Shown: positions 29,381 through 42,631, numbered from the stretch's first letter. The stretch: 64,000 bases of DNA from Candidatus Endolissoclinum faulkneri L2 (GCF_000319385.1 NC_019566.1:1193266-1257265), one strand, 5' to 3'. Numbers and translations are program-made. Notes: generated by a model not told the origin, from the letters alone.

Positions 29381-31381
29381 CTAAATGCGCGCTTTTACAG
29401 CAGCAACGACATTGTCAGCAGTGATTTGAAAATGCGCATATAATTCTTGGCATGAACCAGACGCTCCGAAGCCAGACATTCCAATAAAAATGCCATTCTC
29501 TCCAAGTAGCCTATCCCAGCATTGACGTACGCCAGCTTCCACTACAACACGTATGACAGATCCAAGTACCTCATTAATATAAAATGGCTCTTGTGCTAAA
29601 AATAACTCGAGAGAGGGCATAGAAATTACCGCAGTGGATATACCATCAGAATCAAGCTGATCTTTAGCAGCAATTGCAATCTCTATCTCGCTACCGCTTG
29701 CTATTATGGTAGCCCTTCGCTCTCCCTTCGCGGTTGCTAACACATAACCGCCTCTCGAGGAGAGGTTAAATTCTGAATGTTTCACACGTACAGTTGATAC
29801 ATTTTGCCTTGTCAGTGCTAAAATACTTGGTCCTGATATCCGCTGTAAAGCAAGTTGCCAAGCCTCAGCGGTTTCTACCGAGTCAGCAGGACGAAATACA
29901 ACTAAATTGGGGATTACGCGTAAAGAAGACAAATGCTCGACTGGTTGATGAGTTGGGCCATCCTCTCCAAGACCAATACTATCGTGCGTCATGATAAAAA
30001 TACAGCGAGCACCCATCAGAGCAGCTAGGCGAATTGAAGGGCGACAATAATCGGTAAAAACAAGAAAAGTACCACCGTATGGAATAATGCCACCATGCAA
30101 AGCCATGCCATTCATTGCTGCAACCATAGCATGTTCACGAACACCATAATGTATATATCGCCCTCCGTAATTATTACGGTCTAATAGTTCTTGGGAGTTA
30201 ACCTTAGTATTATTAGAACTAGAAAGATCAGCGGATCCACCAAGCAATTCAACTAGAATCGGAGCGACAACATCAAGCATTTTTTGGGAAGATACACGAG
30301 TTGCAATTTGAGGCCTATTAATGCTCATATTTTTTTTATGCGTATTAATAGCCTCATTAAGGCTTGCCGGCAAAAAACCAGATATACATCGATTAAAATT
30401 TTCCTTATTACTAGACTTCAATAGCCCTTCATTCCAGTAATCAAAGGCCTTGGCACCACGATCACCTAGTGACAAGCCAAGTTTATTAACTTCTTCTGGA
30501 ATCACGAAGGGAGCGTGGTGCCAGTTGATAGCAGCACGCACAGCAGCAACTTCCTCTTCCCCTAGGGGGGCCCCGTGCGAAATTGATTTGCCGGCTTTTG
30601 TTGGAGCGCCACAACCAATAATGGTACGACAATCTATTAGAGAAGGACGTGTTTCACCAGCAGCTTCTTCAATAGCTAAAGCAATATTTTTAGGGTCATG
30701 CCCATCGCATTCCACTACATGCCAACCGTAAGATAAAAACCTCCTTTTTACATCATCGGATGAAGTCAAGTCAGTTGGGCCGTCTATAGAAATTTTATTA
30801 TCATCCCACAGAACATTCATCCGACCTAAACCAAGATGACCAGCTAGAGAAGCAGCTTCGTGACTAATTCCCTCCATCAAGCATCCGTCACTAGCAACAA
30901 CCCAAACTCGGTGATCGATTAAATCGTCACCAAAACGAGCATTCAGATGCCGCTCTGCAATGGCCATCCCTACAGCATTAGCAAAACCCTGACCCAATGG
31001 ACCGGTAGTAGTCTCAATACCTTGCAATGCACCATATTCTGGATGACCAGCAGTTTTGTAACCAAGACGACGAAAATTCTTTATTTCCTCCAAAGAGATA
31101 TCTTTGTATCCAGTTAGATATAATAGCGAATATAATAGCATCGATCCATGGCCTGCGGATAAAATAAATCGATCGCGATCAGCCCAATCAGGATGACGTG
31201 AATCAAAACGAAGAAACTGTGAAAATAAGACAACAGCTACGTCAGCCATACCCATCGGCATGCCAGGATGACCTGATTGCGCTTTTTCTACAGCGTCCAT
31301 AGAAAGAACGCTAATTGTACTTGAAAGGCTGAAATGTTCCTGTTCAGAAAGAGCAGCACCAAAATTTGAGGAAGCAGTCAT
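29381..31381 (-). CDS. tkt: Transketolase
   Basis: This thiamine-diphosphate enzyme of the non-oxidative pentose phosphate pathway moves two-carbon units between sugar phosphates. Features in order are SGHPGMPMGMADV, SAGHGSMLLYSLLYLTGY, GPLGQGFANAVGMA, the ThDP/Mg motif SDGCLMEGISHEAASLAGH with WDDNKISIDG, GGSADLSSSN, GVREHAMVAAMNG (catalytic Glu), and THDSIGLGEDGPTHQPVE. The 666 residues are normal length. The motif reads SDG where many bacteria have GDG; this variant also occurs in functional relatives. It probably works with the Rpe at 8402. No promoter or ribosome-binding site stands out. Confidence 0.96.
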   Translation of the reverse strand: MTASSNFGAALSEQEHFSLSSTISVLSMDAVEKAQSGHPGMPMGMADVAVVLFSQFLRFDSRHPDWADRDRFILSAGHGSMLLYSLLYLTGYKDISLEEIKNFRRLGYKTAGHPEYGALQGIETTTGPLGQGFANAVGMAIAERHLNARFGDDLIDHRVWVVASDGCLMEGISHEAASLAGHLGLGRMNVLWDDNKISIDGPTDLTSSDDVKRRFLSYGWHVVECDGHDPKNIALAIEEAAGETRPSLIDCRTIIGCGAPTKAGKSISHGAPLGEEEVAAVRAAINWHHAPFVIPEEVNKLGLSLGDRGAKAFDYWNEGLLKSSNKENFNRCISGFLPASLNEAINTHKKNMSINRPQIATRVSSQKMLDVVAPILVELLGGSADLSSSNNTKVNSQELLDRNNYGGRYIHYGVREHAMVAAMNGMALHGGIIPYGGTFLVFTDYCRPSIRLAALMGARCIFIMTHDSIGLGEDGPTHQPVEHLSSLRVIPNLVVFRPADSVETAEAWQLALQRISGPSILALTRQNVSTVRVKHSEFNLSSRGGYVLATAKGERRATIIASGSEIEIAIAAKDQLDSDGISTAVISMPSLELFLAQEPFYINEVLGSVIRVVVEAGVRQCWDRLLGENGIFIGMSGFGASGSCQELYAHFQITADNVVAAVKARI

Positions 31382-32026
31382 AACTTAATCAAATGAATTT
31401 AAATGTTAGCAAAATCAATAAAAAAAACGCTGAAAACTTGCCGAATGACTCTTTTCCATACAAAGTAACACATTTATGTTTATGGGAATAAAATCTCATT
31501 GAATCATTTTGCATATATTTTTTCATAAAAACCACTGAAGATAGCCTATTCAGGCAGGCTAAGGTTGAAGCTAACTTCCAATTGAAATAATCATCTTAAT
31601 CGCTCATAGCGAATTTTCTTGTGATTGGTTGCTCTTAAGTCGATACACGATCCTAATTGTTAATATAACACAATATACTTTCTACTAAAGCAGCTAAAAT
31701 TAGTTTTTATTCAAAGCATTTTAACAGTTAGTGAGAATTAAAAGCAGCATAAAAGACAACAAAAATAATTCTTAGTAAGATTACTTTTGCACTCCAGGCA
31801 ATACAGCCGGTAAAAGGTCAACTAAAATAAGTAGAATATTTTATTAAAAGTAGTATTTTATATCTACTTTTAAATTGCAAACACCAAGTATTTTTCTATT
31901 AACCAAAATCAATGTAGATTAATCTACCTAAATATTCAACAATAATTTCTTATCTTGTGAGAATATTTACTCACGGAAGATCGTCTTAATTAAGATTAAA
32001 GATTTGTTATGGTTAAATTTTCACAA

Positions 32027-32067
32027 AATTAAGAGATAATTGTTAGGCTAACAATTATCTCTTAATT
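32027..32067. repeat. 41-base palindrome, 20-bp perfect arms around one base
   Basis: Arm 32027-32046 (AATTAAGAGATAATTGTTAG) is followed by one G and then its exact reverse complement at 32048-32067. It is the longest nearly spacer-free palindrome in the window. Confidence 0.92.
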
Positions 32068-32289
32068 CATTAATGAATCGTACAATTATCACCATGAATT
32101 TATTTATTGCTGAGAAAATAAAAATTATTTCGCTAAAGATATTTTGGTTGTCTTTACTTTTATATATATGTAGTAAAAGCAATAAGGTAATATTTTAAAT
32201 TTTATGCTAAATTTATCTAAGTTAGACATGAGCATTAAAAATTTTTGTACTATATGCTCTTAATTATATTATACTCCTTATTATCGTAA

Positions 32290-32307
32290 ACAATAATTAA
32301 TTATTGT
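32290..32307. repeat. 18-base palindrome 20 bases before tRNA-Arg(ACG)
   Basis: ACAATAATT followed directly by AATTATTGT. It lies in the region where a tRNA promoter is expected, so it may be an operator-like site or just one of the many palindromes of these spacers. Confidence 0.6.
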
Positions 32308-32327
32308 GATAATTTGTGAGTAATAGC

Positions 32328-32404
32328 GCGCCCGTAGCTTAACTGGACAGAGCACATGACTACGGATCATGAGGTTGGGAGTTCGACTCTTCCCGGGCGC
32401 GCCA
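32328..32404 (+). tRNA. tRNA-Arg (anticodon ACG)
   Basis: A full cloverleaf is visible. The acceptor is GCGCCCG/CGGGCGC, the D stem is GCTT/GAGC, and the anticodon stem CATGA/TCATG has loop CTACGGA. The T arm is GGGAG-TTCGACT-CTTCC, the discriminator is G, and CCA is encoded at 32402-32404. ACG should be deaminated to ICG and read CGU, CGC and CGA. Confidence 0.95.
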
Positions 32405-33778
32405 ATTATTGCAATGTTTTTATTAAACATTTCATAAATTAATTAATGAAAGAACTAATCTAATAAAACATCTTTAAGAAAAATAATTACAAAAAATCAC
32501 TTTAACTAATGCCTTGTTCTCGTATTGAATAGCTAATATAAAAAGCCTAGTAAATAAGCTGCAGAATAATTTTATTATTTGATTATCTTGCAGATTGCTA
32601 ATATTTACTGTAGTTAAACCTAGTTTATTACATTGATAAGTTTACATGCCTATTAATCTGAATAAAGAAAAAATTATATGCTAACTACATAACTTAATAT
32701 AAATCATTGCCTAAGATTATAGAAAATAGTATAACCCGCGCAGCGAAGTATAATACTCATTAACGTATATAAAAAATCTGCTTAATACTTAACGTATTAA
32801 CACCTTAAAGTCCTAGTAAATCAAACCATCTTATTCCCTATCCCCATCAAGATTCATGGAATGAAAAATAGAATGAAAATTCTATCAAATTTAAATGATT
32901 AGGACAAAATATTTTGCAGTCTTGGCAAAAAAATAAGTGCTTGATTACCCTAAATTCAGCGAAGTAGTTCAAAACAAATCGGATTATTTTTCTAATAAAT
33001 AACGCTTTTCATTTATAGCATTTTTTACAATCTTTGGTTGATTTCCTTCTCCCAAAATTTATAATAAATAAAAACTTTCTTTTTAAGAAAGACAGTCTTC
33101 CAATGCCATAAACATGCTTTTGTAATTCAGTTACAAACTGACCCTAACTTACTGTATATAAATAAATAATAGCTGAATTATATAGTAATTTCTTAAATTA
33201 CAAAAAAATTAATACACAGTTTATTTTAGTAAGTATTAATGTAAAATTTTATCCGCGTCTGTAGTGTTTAAACTAAGAGCTAACTTACTAAAAAGATATT
33301 AACACAAGTTAAGTTAAATAATTGTGCAAAATAGTAAATTTATGTTGTTATTACGACGGCATTAAACTAAATTAAAAAACATACTTTTAAAGCTTAATCA
33401 AGACTAAGCTGCCTTAGTATTATCCATATTAGCAGAGAAGAAAAGAGCAATCTTCATCGCTATAATTATTATATGTTTGCTTTGCAAAGAGATTATTTTT
33501 TGACAATTGTCATAAAATAAAAATAATTAACTACAATAATACTAACATCTTACATAAATTTATGTGCCATTAGTCAAATTAACATATAATCAGTATCCAG
33601 TAAAAATTACCAAACAACCTAAAAAATCATAGTTATTGTATATGAATTAAACAAGAAAACTATACTATTATAGTGGTTACTATAATAGCTGGTTTGAGCT
33701 GTAAGTTTAACTTTTATATTTAAAGCAAATCGCAAACAGCAGAAAAAATTTTTATACTGAATAATATGGAATCGATAA

Positions 33779-33810
33779 ATTGTAATAAAGTAATATTACT
33801 TTATTACAAT
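33779..33810. repeat. 32-base perfect palindrome without spacer
   Basis: ATTGTAATAAAGTAAT (33779-33794) is followed directly by its exact reverse complement (33795-33810). Confidence 0.88.
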
Positions 33811-34695
33811 AGTAAATATATAAAATTAATCTTTTTTTTTTAAATGGTATTTTTGCTAGATAGTTATCTCATCAGTAGTACTTAATCACTAGAATGCTTT
33901 GGTTGATAGAGTATTAGGTTATAATTAATTTTAAAATTTTTTAAGCTCGCTTACTAGACATCTAATAAACTTTACTTAAAATACTGACAAAACGTTACAT
34001 GGTATACTTACCTAGTTTTAAACAAGACAATATAAAAAGGTAAAGCAATTTTAAAAGAAAAAAAATCAAATTAGCTAATTTTAATTCTAGTTGTCTCACA
34101 GTCTAACTATTAATTTTTAACTCTATACACTAGCTATACTTTTTAAGTTTATTGATATAAAAACTTTATTATATTTTATTAACTTTAGGATAATATATTA
34201 AATTATACAATCATTAAATTTTCCTAGTGATCTAATTTATATTAATAAGATAGCTAATTTATCAATTAAAATAATGCTGGCTAACAAAAATCTAGATAGA
34301 AGTTTAGTTAGATTAATTTATCGAATTAGCTAAAATAGCTATTAAATCTAACGATGTTATTTTTAATAGATAGAATTAAGAAAACTTTTATCAAAAATAA
34401 ATATCTTACTTGCAGATAGTAACTTATACAAAGGTTTAGTTAAAAAACAAAAAAAAGATTAAATAACAAATCATTCACATAATATAAATAAAACGCTAAA
34501 ATCTAATTACGTATTCATTTTTTTAATAAAAAAATAAAAAGATTAGCTATTAGCAAGTGATTAATAGATTCGAGTCAAATACAATAAATACACCTAAGTT
34601 ATTTACTTGATTACGGATTAATTTCGATTTTGAATGAAATATTTAACGGTTTTTTTTAAAGTAAAAGTTAATTACTTTAATTTCTTCATTACAAT

Positions 34696-34740
34696 AAATA
34701 AGCTGACGCTACAATAATTTTTTTAAGCACCAGCTTATTT
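34696..34740 (-). terminator. Terminator-like stem-loop after sodB
   Basis: Fifteen consecutive pairs (34696-34710 with 34726-34740), including two tandem G-U pairs on the sodB strand, enclose a 15-base loop. It starts 56 bases after the sodB stop. The tail is U-rich but broken by A residues. The G-U pairs form only in minus-strand RNA, which points to function on that strand. Confidence 0.6.
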
Positions 34741-34795
34741 TTAACCTTGATAAAGCTTTACTAAATAAGTAATTTTGAATTAATATTATAAAAAT

Positions 34796-35404
34796 CTAAT
34801 AAGATTGATGAAAAATATCTGCAACACGTTCCCAGTTCACCAAATTGCTTACAAAAGCTCGAATATAGTCGATACGAGCGTTACGATAATCGATATAATA
34901 TGAATGTTCCCAAACATCACAACCAAGTAAGGCAATGCCGTTACCAATCGCAAGCGGATTTATACCATTAGAGGTGTTAGTCACATAAAGCTTACCTTCT
35001 TGACCCAAGATCAACCAAACCCAGCCGGAACCAAACTGTCCTACACCAAACTTAATAAATTCTTCCTTCATTGCTTCAATGCTACCAAAGTCAGAAATAA
35101 TTTTTTTTTCCAAAGCACCAGGAATAGCGCCACCTCCATTTGGCTTCATCCATTTCCAAAATTCTATATGGTTCCAGTGCTGAGCTACGTTATTAAATAA
35201 ACCACCACCTTTAGCGCTTAGATATGAAGTCTTAATGGTATCCTCTAATGACTTGTTTTCTAAGCCACTACCATCTATTAGCTTATTAGCGTTCACAACA
35301 TACGCGTTGTGATGCTTGTCATGGTGATATTCTAAGGTTTCCTTAGACATAACAGGTTCCAACGCATCATACTCATAAGGTAGACTAGGCAATTCAAAAG
35401 CCAT
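34796..35404 (-). CDS. sodB: Superoxide dismutase, Fe/Mn family (probably Fe type)
   Basis: It converts superoxide to oxygen and hydrogen peroxide. The four metal ligands are visible at His27, His79 (in AQHWNH), Asp163 and His167 (in DVWEHSYYIDYRN). Gln75 in the VAQHWNH segment is the position that in Fe enzymes carries the active-site Gln, which suggests the iron form. The length of 202 residues is normal. A strong AAAGGAG ribosome-binding site stands before the ATG at 35404. A terminator-like stem follows at 34696-34740. Confidence 0.95.
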   Translation of the reverse strand: MAFELPSLPYEYDALEPVMSKETLEYHHDKHHNAYVVNANKLIDGSGLENKSLEDTIKTSYLSAKGGGLFNNVAQHWNHIEFWKWMKPNGGGAIPGALEKKIISDFGSIEAMKEEFIKFGVGQFGSGWVWLILGQEGKLYVTNTSNGINPLAIGNGIALLGCDVWEHSYYIDYRNARIDYIRAFVSNLVNWERVADIFHQSY

Positions 35405-37657
35405 TCGTATCTCCTTTGATTAAATTATCGATAATTTATTTTTCTTTGACTTAACTAATACTCAATGATTATATACAAGATAGTCTTTTAGTAATTATCC
35501 TGAAAAATAATTTTTTCTAAATAAATTATTCTTCAGGATAATTCTCAGTATAAACCTAATATTTTAAGTTAATTTAAATAATACTAGATCATAGCAATAT
35601 ATATTGGATATTTGTTCATATTTTTTTAGTAGCTTATAGCAATATTAAAATTTAATCCTACTTCTATAAAAGTCCTTACATATAGATCCTTATTTTAATT
35701 ATAAATCACAACAGTAAGAATTTTTTGGTTAATTATCAAACAATAATTGACTACCTTAATGTTATGTGCTGTCTAATAAATGAAGTTTTCAGGTTATTTA
35801 TTTTAAAAATAAGCTATCGTTAAAGAAAATCAATTCATATCTAGAAAATTAAGAAAGAAATAAACATGATTTAACCTAAATGGTTTTAATAAACTATTTT
35901 TAATAAATCATGATAAAATAAAAAAAGCATAGCTTAATTAATCACGCTAAAAAACCTTTTTTTAAATTGTAAAATGGATTATCAAAATACTTAAACATTA
36001 AATTTAATATGCTCATGATTGTATATTATCCTTAGCATAGCGCTGTCAGTTTTATAATTAAATGATTAACGATAATTTTATATATAATTATCTCTACTGC
36101 CCTAATAATTACATTGTTCGACATTAGTCATAATCTGTATCTGATTACGATATCCTCAATGTTATAGTAATGAAAGCTAATTTATCTCGTCGAGAGATGG
36201 ATATTTTAAATAAAAAAAATCTATCAAAAATACTCCCAATTGTAGAGTACTGCGCTAAAACTACAGCCAATAATTTACTATTAACTTGGAATATTAATGC
36301 TCCGTCATTATTCATCTATAAGATGAATTTCCACATTGGAATTTTAAGGATCACAAACTCGACATAATTGACAAATAATCGTCAAAAAGACTAACAATTA
36401 TGATTGGTGTATTGTTTTCGATTCCTTAATACTTTTGCTTTAAAGCATAAAAGAAAGCCTAATGACACTGTCATTATTAAACAAAACTTGAAGTAAGATA
36501 ATTTTATTCTCAATTGTACTATTGCGATATAATTAATGTTATTAAATTATAAAATATTTCCCCTACTAACATTAGTGCATATGCTTAAAATCTGCAATTA
36601 TTATCGATAATTAAAATTTTTAATATATTTATTAATTGCAAGACATAAAATTAATTTTTTTTGCGCAAGAATTCTAGTTTTTATACTAGAAAAAACACAA
36701 GATTATGATCTATATAATAACACATCATCTGTAAATTTTTTTTTAGATAAGGTTTAAAAATTACAATTTTATGATAAAATTATTTCTATAATGAAAGTAA
36801 CTCTTGTTAGAGAGAAGAAGAAAACTGCTAAAATACAAAGTAATACAATAATAAAATTAAAAGTAATGATTAACAAAATCAATAAATTTTATCATATAAA
36901 CAATTTATGAAAAAGTTTACTATCTTCTAAACAAGAATGTTTTATATAAAACATGAGTATAAATTTATATATAAAATATAGCACTTTAACAATAAGACTA
37001 GATTATTGGGTAAATAATAATCTAACGGCATTAATCTTACTCGCTATATCTATGCATAGGAAAATTATAAAAACTAGCCTCTTAAAGCATCATACAGTAT
37101 TTTTCGCTAGCATTAAAATCTGCCATCCCTGGTTATCGTTAATCTAATAAAGATTTAACTGCTTGAATGCTATATATTTATATAATTTCTTACGTTAGAC
37201 TGTGCTAACGAATTTATTAACCATGGCTATCAATCTTTAGGTAGTGGATTAATAACTAAATCTTGTTGTTAGTAGCTATTAAACGGTAAATAATTTTTGT
37301 TTCAGAGTCATTGCCTATATGACAACAATACAATGACATTTCTGTAAAAAATGTAATTGTATTTTTTAGCAATTACTTAGCCAATTTCAGCAAATTTCAC
37401 TAAATTAATCAGTATACAAAATTAGACTACCCTATTTTAGCCTATTCAATAAGCATAAATATTTTAGTGCACCAATAATAATATTTATTACATAACAGTG
37501 TACATAACTATACTTTTATCAGTTAAAATATAAAAATAAAGAATAAAAAATATCAAATCAGATTTAAAAATATTTTTTACTAAACTAAATCTGATGACAA
37601 AAGATAAAATAAGATATACATCATTACCGTCAATTCTGATTTCCACCAAAAATGATA
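35405..37657. other. 2.25-kb spacer between sodB and tRNA-Lys
   Basis: It holds the long inverted repeat at 35493-35543 (about 90 bases upstream of sodB) and two small stems: TTCTAGT/ACTAGAA near 36672-36691 and CGTTAG/CTAACG near 37194. Frames of 64-65 codons at 36170-36367 and 36953-37147 have no recognisable features and are treated as noise. Confidence 0.5.
35493..35543. repeat. Inverted repeat, 21-bp arms with one mismatch, 9-base loop
   Basis: Arms 35493-35513 and 35523-35543 pair except for one position, which is a G-U pair on the minus strand and A-C on the plus strand. It lies 90 bases upstream of sodB, so on that strand it could be part of a leader transcript. Confidence 0.82.
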
Positions 37658-37733
<76 letters not shown>

Positions 37734-39004
37734 ATAAGTCGACTATTTTAACAAAATATTGCTTTTCTACAAAAAGTTATTTTAAAACATTAGTTTTTTA
37801 TGCTAAAATAGTCAATTTATGTCACCGCTTGACACTTTCTATCAATATGTTTAATGGCCGCAGCTTGCTTGTCTTAACTATATAAAATATTATTACCTTA
37901 AACAAGTGCTTATAAAAATACTTGATCTGAAATACTGAAACGAATGATGTGGTTGTAGACAAATAATTTAGTAGCTAATATCCTGCGAAGGTATTTAAAC
38001 TATTTTATTTCATAAAATTATCCTATGATTGTAATCAATTATGCTTATAGGTAAACAAAATCATTAATAGTTTACTAACAAATCATGTTAGCCGACTATG
38101 CTTAAAGCATAGTTAAAATCCGAAATACTCAAGATTTTCGCTGCTTTAAAAAGCATCATTTAATCTTTCAAAATACAGCAGAAATACCTTTAGTGAATAC
38201 AGTATAAGCTTAATTTAGATAATTCATGATAATGAAAAATTAGCCTGTTATAAATTACTATAAATATGCTACATCATACAAAATAGATTTAATTACTATA
38301 AACAATAATAAAATAATTAATTTTATGTATTTATTTAAAATATTGATATTATCAACTATTTATACATCACGGCGATAAGAAAATTATCGCCTTAATAACT
38401 TAAAAAGTTATCTAAAAGATAAATTCGCTAAAACAAAGAAATACAATTTTCAACAATGGTTTATTGACGGCAAATCCTTTTAGGCTGTAGGCAAAATATT
38501 TTACTAAGTTTTAAGTCTAAATAAAACAATAAGAATAGTACTAACTATTTCTAAAAAATAAATAATTTATCTATTTTTTAGAAAAAAAACTATAGTATAA
38601 CACCTTCTTTCGTATTATACAAAAAATAATTAACTAAAATACTTACGTTTAAGTTGTTGAATACATTTTTGCTCTATTTTGAAAGACAAAACTGTATTAA
38701 AACAAGAAAAACTCTATAAAGAATTGAAAATTTTAAAAGATTAATGTTTAATTATAATTAAACATTAAGTCATAAGCAATTATTGTAGGCAGGCATATAA
38801 TCGTTTATTCTAACAATAAAAAATAACAATAACATTATTTAATAATGTGCTTTAACATCCATTTCATCTATCTATAATAGTCTTAGTAAAGATAATAATT
38901 ATGGATCAAATTACTCTCTTGCACCAAAGCACAGTTACTTTAAAGTAAAGTCTACTAGTTAATATTATAATCAATAATTATCTTTTTGGTAGAAGCTATT
39001 ATTA
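37734..39004. other. Spacer between tRNA-Lys and trkH
   Basis: It holds a 9-bp stem near 38093-38111, an 8-bp GC-containing stem (GGCGATAA/TTATCGCC, 38369-38389), the palindrome at 38548-38584, and the start of the trkH end hairpin. No gene is seen. Confidence 0.5.
38548..38584. repeat. 37-base palindrome, 18-bp arms with one mismatch
   Basis: TTTCTAAAAAATAAATAA (38548-38565) pairs with 38567-38584 around one T, with a single G-U type mismatch. It lies about 420 bases after trkH on its strand. Confidence 0.8.
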
Positions 39005-39042
39005 CTACTTACTCCAAAATCTCGGAGTAAGTAGTAATAATA
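38997..39042 (-). terminator. 19-bp perfect hairpin overlapping the trkH stop codon
   Basis: Arms 38997-39015 and 39024-39042 are exact complements around AAAATCTC. The trkH stop (39005-39007) lies in the distal arm, so the last dozen trkH codons form half of the stem. The stem would suit a terminator or an mRNA 3' end, although the following sequence has no clean U-run. Confidence 0.55.
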
Positions 39043-40456
39043 CAGTAAATATTTCCAACCTTCCTAGTAGCATAGCGAAAGAAAGTAACCACTTGGCGGC
39101 ATCAGGTAATTTGTCAAAATTTTCTGCTGGCCCGATTATTGACCCAAGTCCAGGACCAACATTACTGATCGTAGTAGCCGCACCAGATAAAGCTGTAATT
39201 GAGTCAAGCCCCATAGCTGCTAATCCAATAGCCACCAAGCAAAAACATATTATGTATAAAAAAACAAATCCCGTTACAGACTCTGATAGAGATTCTGGAA
39301 TAGGTTTGCGATTATAATATGGAATAAATATTCCATGTGGACGTAACAACCGAGCAAATCGTACTTTAGCCATAGCATAAAGCACCTGGAAACGAAATAT
39401 CTTAATACCACAAGTAGTCGATCCCGAACAACCACCTAGAAACATCAAAAAAAGCATCAGAGTAACCGCAAAGCCACCCCAAGTACTAAAATCCATCGTG
39501 ATGTAACCAGTACCGGTGATTATCGAAACTACGTTAAAAGCTGCAAAGCGTACGGCATCGTAAGGGTCAAGATTGATATAGTATGTAATCCAAATACTTA
39601 CCAGAGCAACAGCAATCAGTACTAACATTAGAAAACACTGCACCTGGCGATCGCGCAGAATGCTACGAATATCTCCATGAGCAATACCAACATAATGAAT
39701 GAAAGGTAAACTACCAAGAATCATACCAAAAGTAACGATCCAATGAATAGCTGGAATGTTAAAATAGCCAATCGAATCATCTTTAGTAGAATAACCACCA
39801 GTAGAAATGGTACTCATAGCATGAGCAACAGCATCAAATACATCCATACCAGCAAACCACAATGAAATAGCGCAAATAAATGTTATAATAAAATACATAA
39901 CGCCAAGACCAGCAGCCAGCTGAGCAGCCCGAGGAAGTACCTTATCAGCAAGATCGAAAGCTTCAGTCAAAAAAAGCTGCATACCTCTCACGCTCAGTGT
40001 TGGAAGTATAGCTAGAGCGATAACAATTATCCCCAAACCTCCCAACCATTGCAATAAAGCGCGCCACATTAGGATGCCAGGAGGGGCATGATTCAAATCA
40101 GATATTACTGTAGCTCCGGTAGTTGTCACACCCGACATAGATTCAAAAAAAGAATCTGCCAAAGTCATATCGAGATCAGAGAAGAAAAAAGGTAAGGCAG
40201 CAAAGCTAGAAATAACTAGCCAGCTTAATGTTGTTAACAAAAAGGCTTGCCGTAAATTTAGCTTAGATCCCCGAACTGTACGCGTTGCAAGCATTGTTAG
40301 CACACCGACAAATAGTGTTATACCTGCTACACCTAAGAAAACCTGCCAATCTGAATAGTGATTTACTAAATCAATCGTAGCAGGCACACACATAGCTATT
40401 GCTAAAAATGTTAGCAACATTCCTAAAATAAATAATACAGGCCCTAATTCGATCAC
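39005..40456 (-). CDS. trkH: TrkH-type potassium uptake channel protein
   Basis: This is a 483-residue inner-membrane protein of the Trk/Ktr/HKT superfamily that admits K+ together with the regulatory TrkA subunit. The four pore-loop repeats of the family are visible as TTTGATVIS, STGGYSTKDD, ITGTGYITMD and NVGPGLGSI, between about ten membrane helices. The C-terminal LLGRLEIFTVLLLLTPRFW is typical of TrkH. The length is normal. trkA is not in this window. The 3' end of the gene folds into a long hairpin with the sequence just inside the coding region. Confidence 0.95.
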   Translation of the reverse strand: MIELGPVLFILGMLLTFLAIAMCVPATIDLVNHYSDWQVFLGVAGITLFVGVLTMLATRTVRGSKLNLRQAFLLTTLSWLVISSFAALPFFFSDLDMTLADSFFESMSGVTTTGATVISDLNHAPPGILMWRALLQWLGGLGIIVIALAILPTLSVRGMQLFLTEAFDLADKVLPRAAQLAAGLGVMYFIITFICAISLWFAGMDVFDAVAHAMSTISTGGYSTKDDSIGYFNIPAIHWIVTFGMILGSLPFIHYVGIAHGDIRSILRDRQVQCFLMLVLIAVALVSIWITYYINLDPYDAVRFAAFNVVSIITGTGYITMDFSTWGGFAVTLMLFLMFLGGCSGSTTCGIKIFRFQVLYAMAKVRFARLLRPHGIFIPYYNRKPIPESLSESVTGFVFLYIICFCLVAIGLAAMGLDSITALSGAATTISNVGPGLGSIIGPAENFDKLPDAAKWLLSFAMLLGRLEIFTVLLLLTPRFWSK

Positions 40457-42128
<1,672 letters not shown>

Positions 42129-42196
42129 TTACTTGAATCTATAGTAAAAAAGAATATCCTCATTAAGTAGCATGAAATATTAATTATATCATCACA

Positions 42197-42238
42197 AGCA
42201 TCTTTAGCAAAGATGCTATAATTTAATCTTTTTTTTAT
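42197..42238 (+). terminator. Terminator after the aminotransferase gene
   Basis: The 9-bp stem AGCATCTTT/AAAGATGCT has a 3-base loop (42197-42217), 69 bases after the stop, and is followed within 20 bases by a run of eight T residues. Confidence 0.6.
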
Positions 42239-42631
42239 ATTGTTTTTTTTGATTTATGCTTTAAAACAAATTTTATTATTTATCATTAGTTCGTTAATGT
42301 TTTAATCATTGTCTAGATTTACTATGCGAGTGGTAACTCTGTTTATTATGAAATTTTAAATATTTTTAATATAATTAAAATAATTGTAAGAATTTATTTC
42401 AAGTTTTTTTTCTAATGCTAGTAAGTAGCAATGTATCTATTTTATAAAAAATGTTTATTAAAAATAAACTGTAAAGATTACATTGAAAAAATTAACTGCT
42501 GTAATTTTTCTAAGATGAAAACTATAGGTTTAAATATCAGCAATTTTTTAAGTTTACCAAATAATATTACCATATAATAGGTAAAAGTAGATTGCTATTT
42601 TTTACACCCGTAATTTGCTAGCATAGTTATT

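Larger units (their letters stand above)
31382..32327. other. Spacer between tkt and tRNA-Arg(ACG)
   Basis: The part 31430-31640 is visibly less AT-rich than normal spacer, with a local stem (AGCCT...AGGCT near 31550), and could be a decayed gene or an RNA. In alphaproteobacteria zapA and the 6S RNA gene are often found near tkt, but I could not confirm either. It also holds the long palindrome at 32027-32067 and an 18-base palindrome at 32290-32307. Confidence 0.45.
32405..34795. other. 2.4-kb spacer between tRNA-Arg(ACG) and sodB
   Basis: No gene is seen. It holds a 10-bp stem at 33665-33688, the palindrome TGACAATTGTCA at 33501-33512, the 32-base palindrome at 33779-33810, and the sodB terminator at 34696-34740. 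A short less AT-rich patch at 32735-32760 has no readable frame. Confidence 0.5.

Noticed and set aside
36170-36367. 65-codon plus-strand frame between sodB and tRNA-Lys
   Set aside because: No motif, no ribosome-binding site, isolated; frames of this length are expected in several kilobases of spacer.
36953-37147. 64-codon plus-strand frame
   Set aside because: Same reasons: isolated, no ribosome-binding site, AT-type composition.
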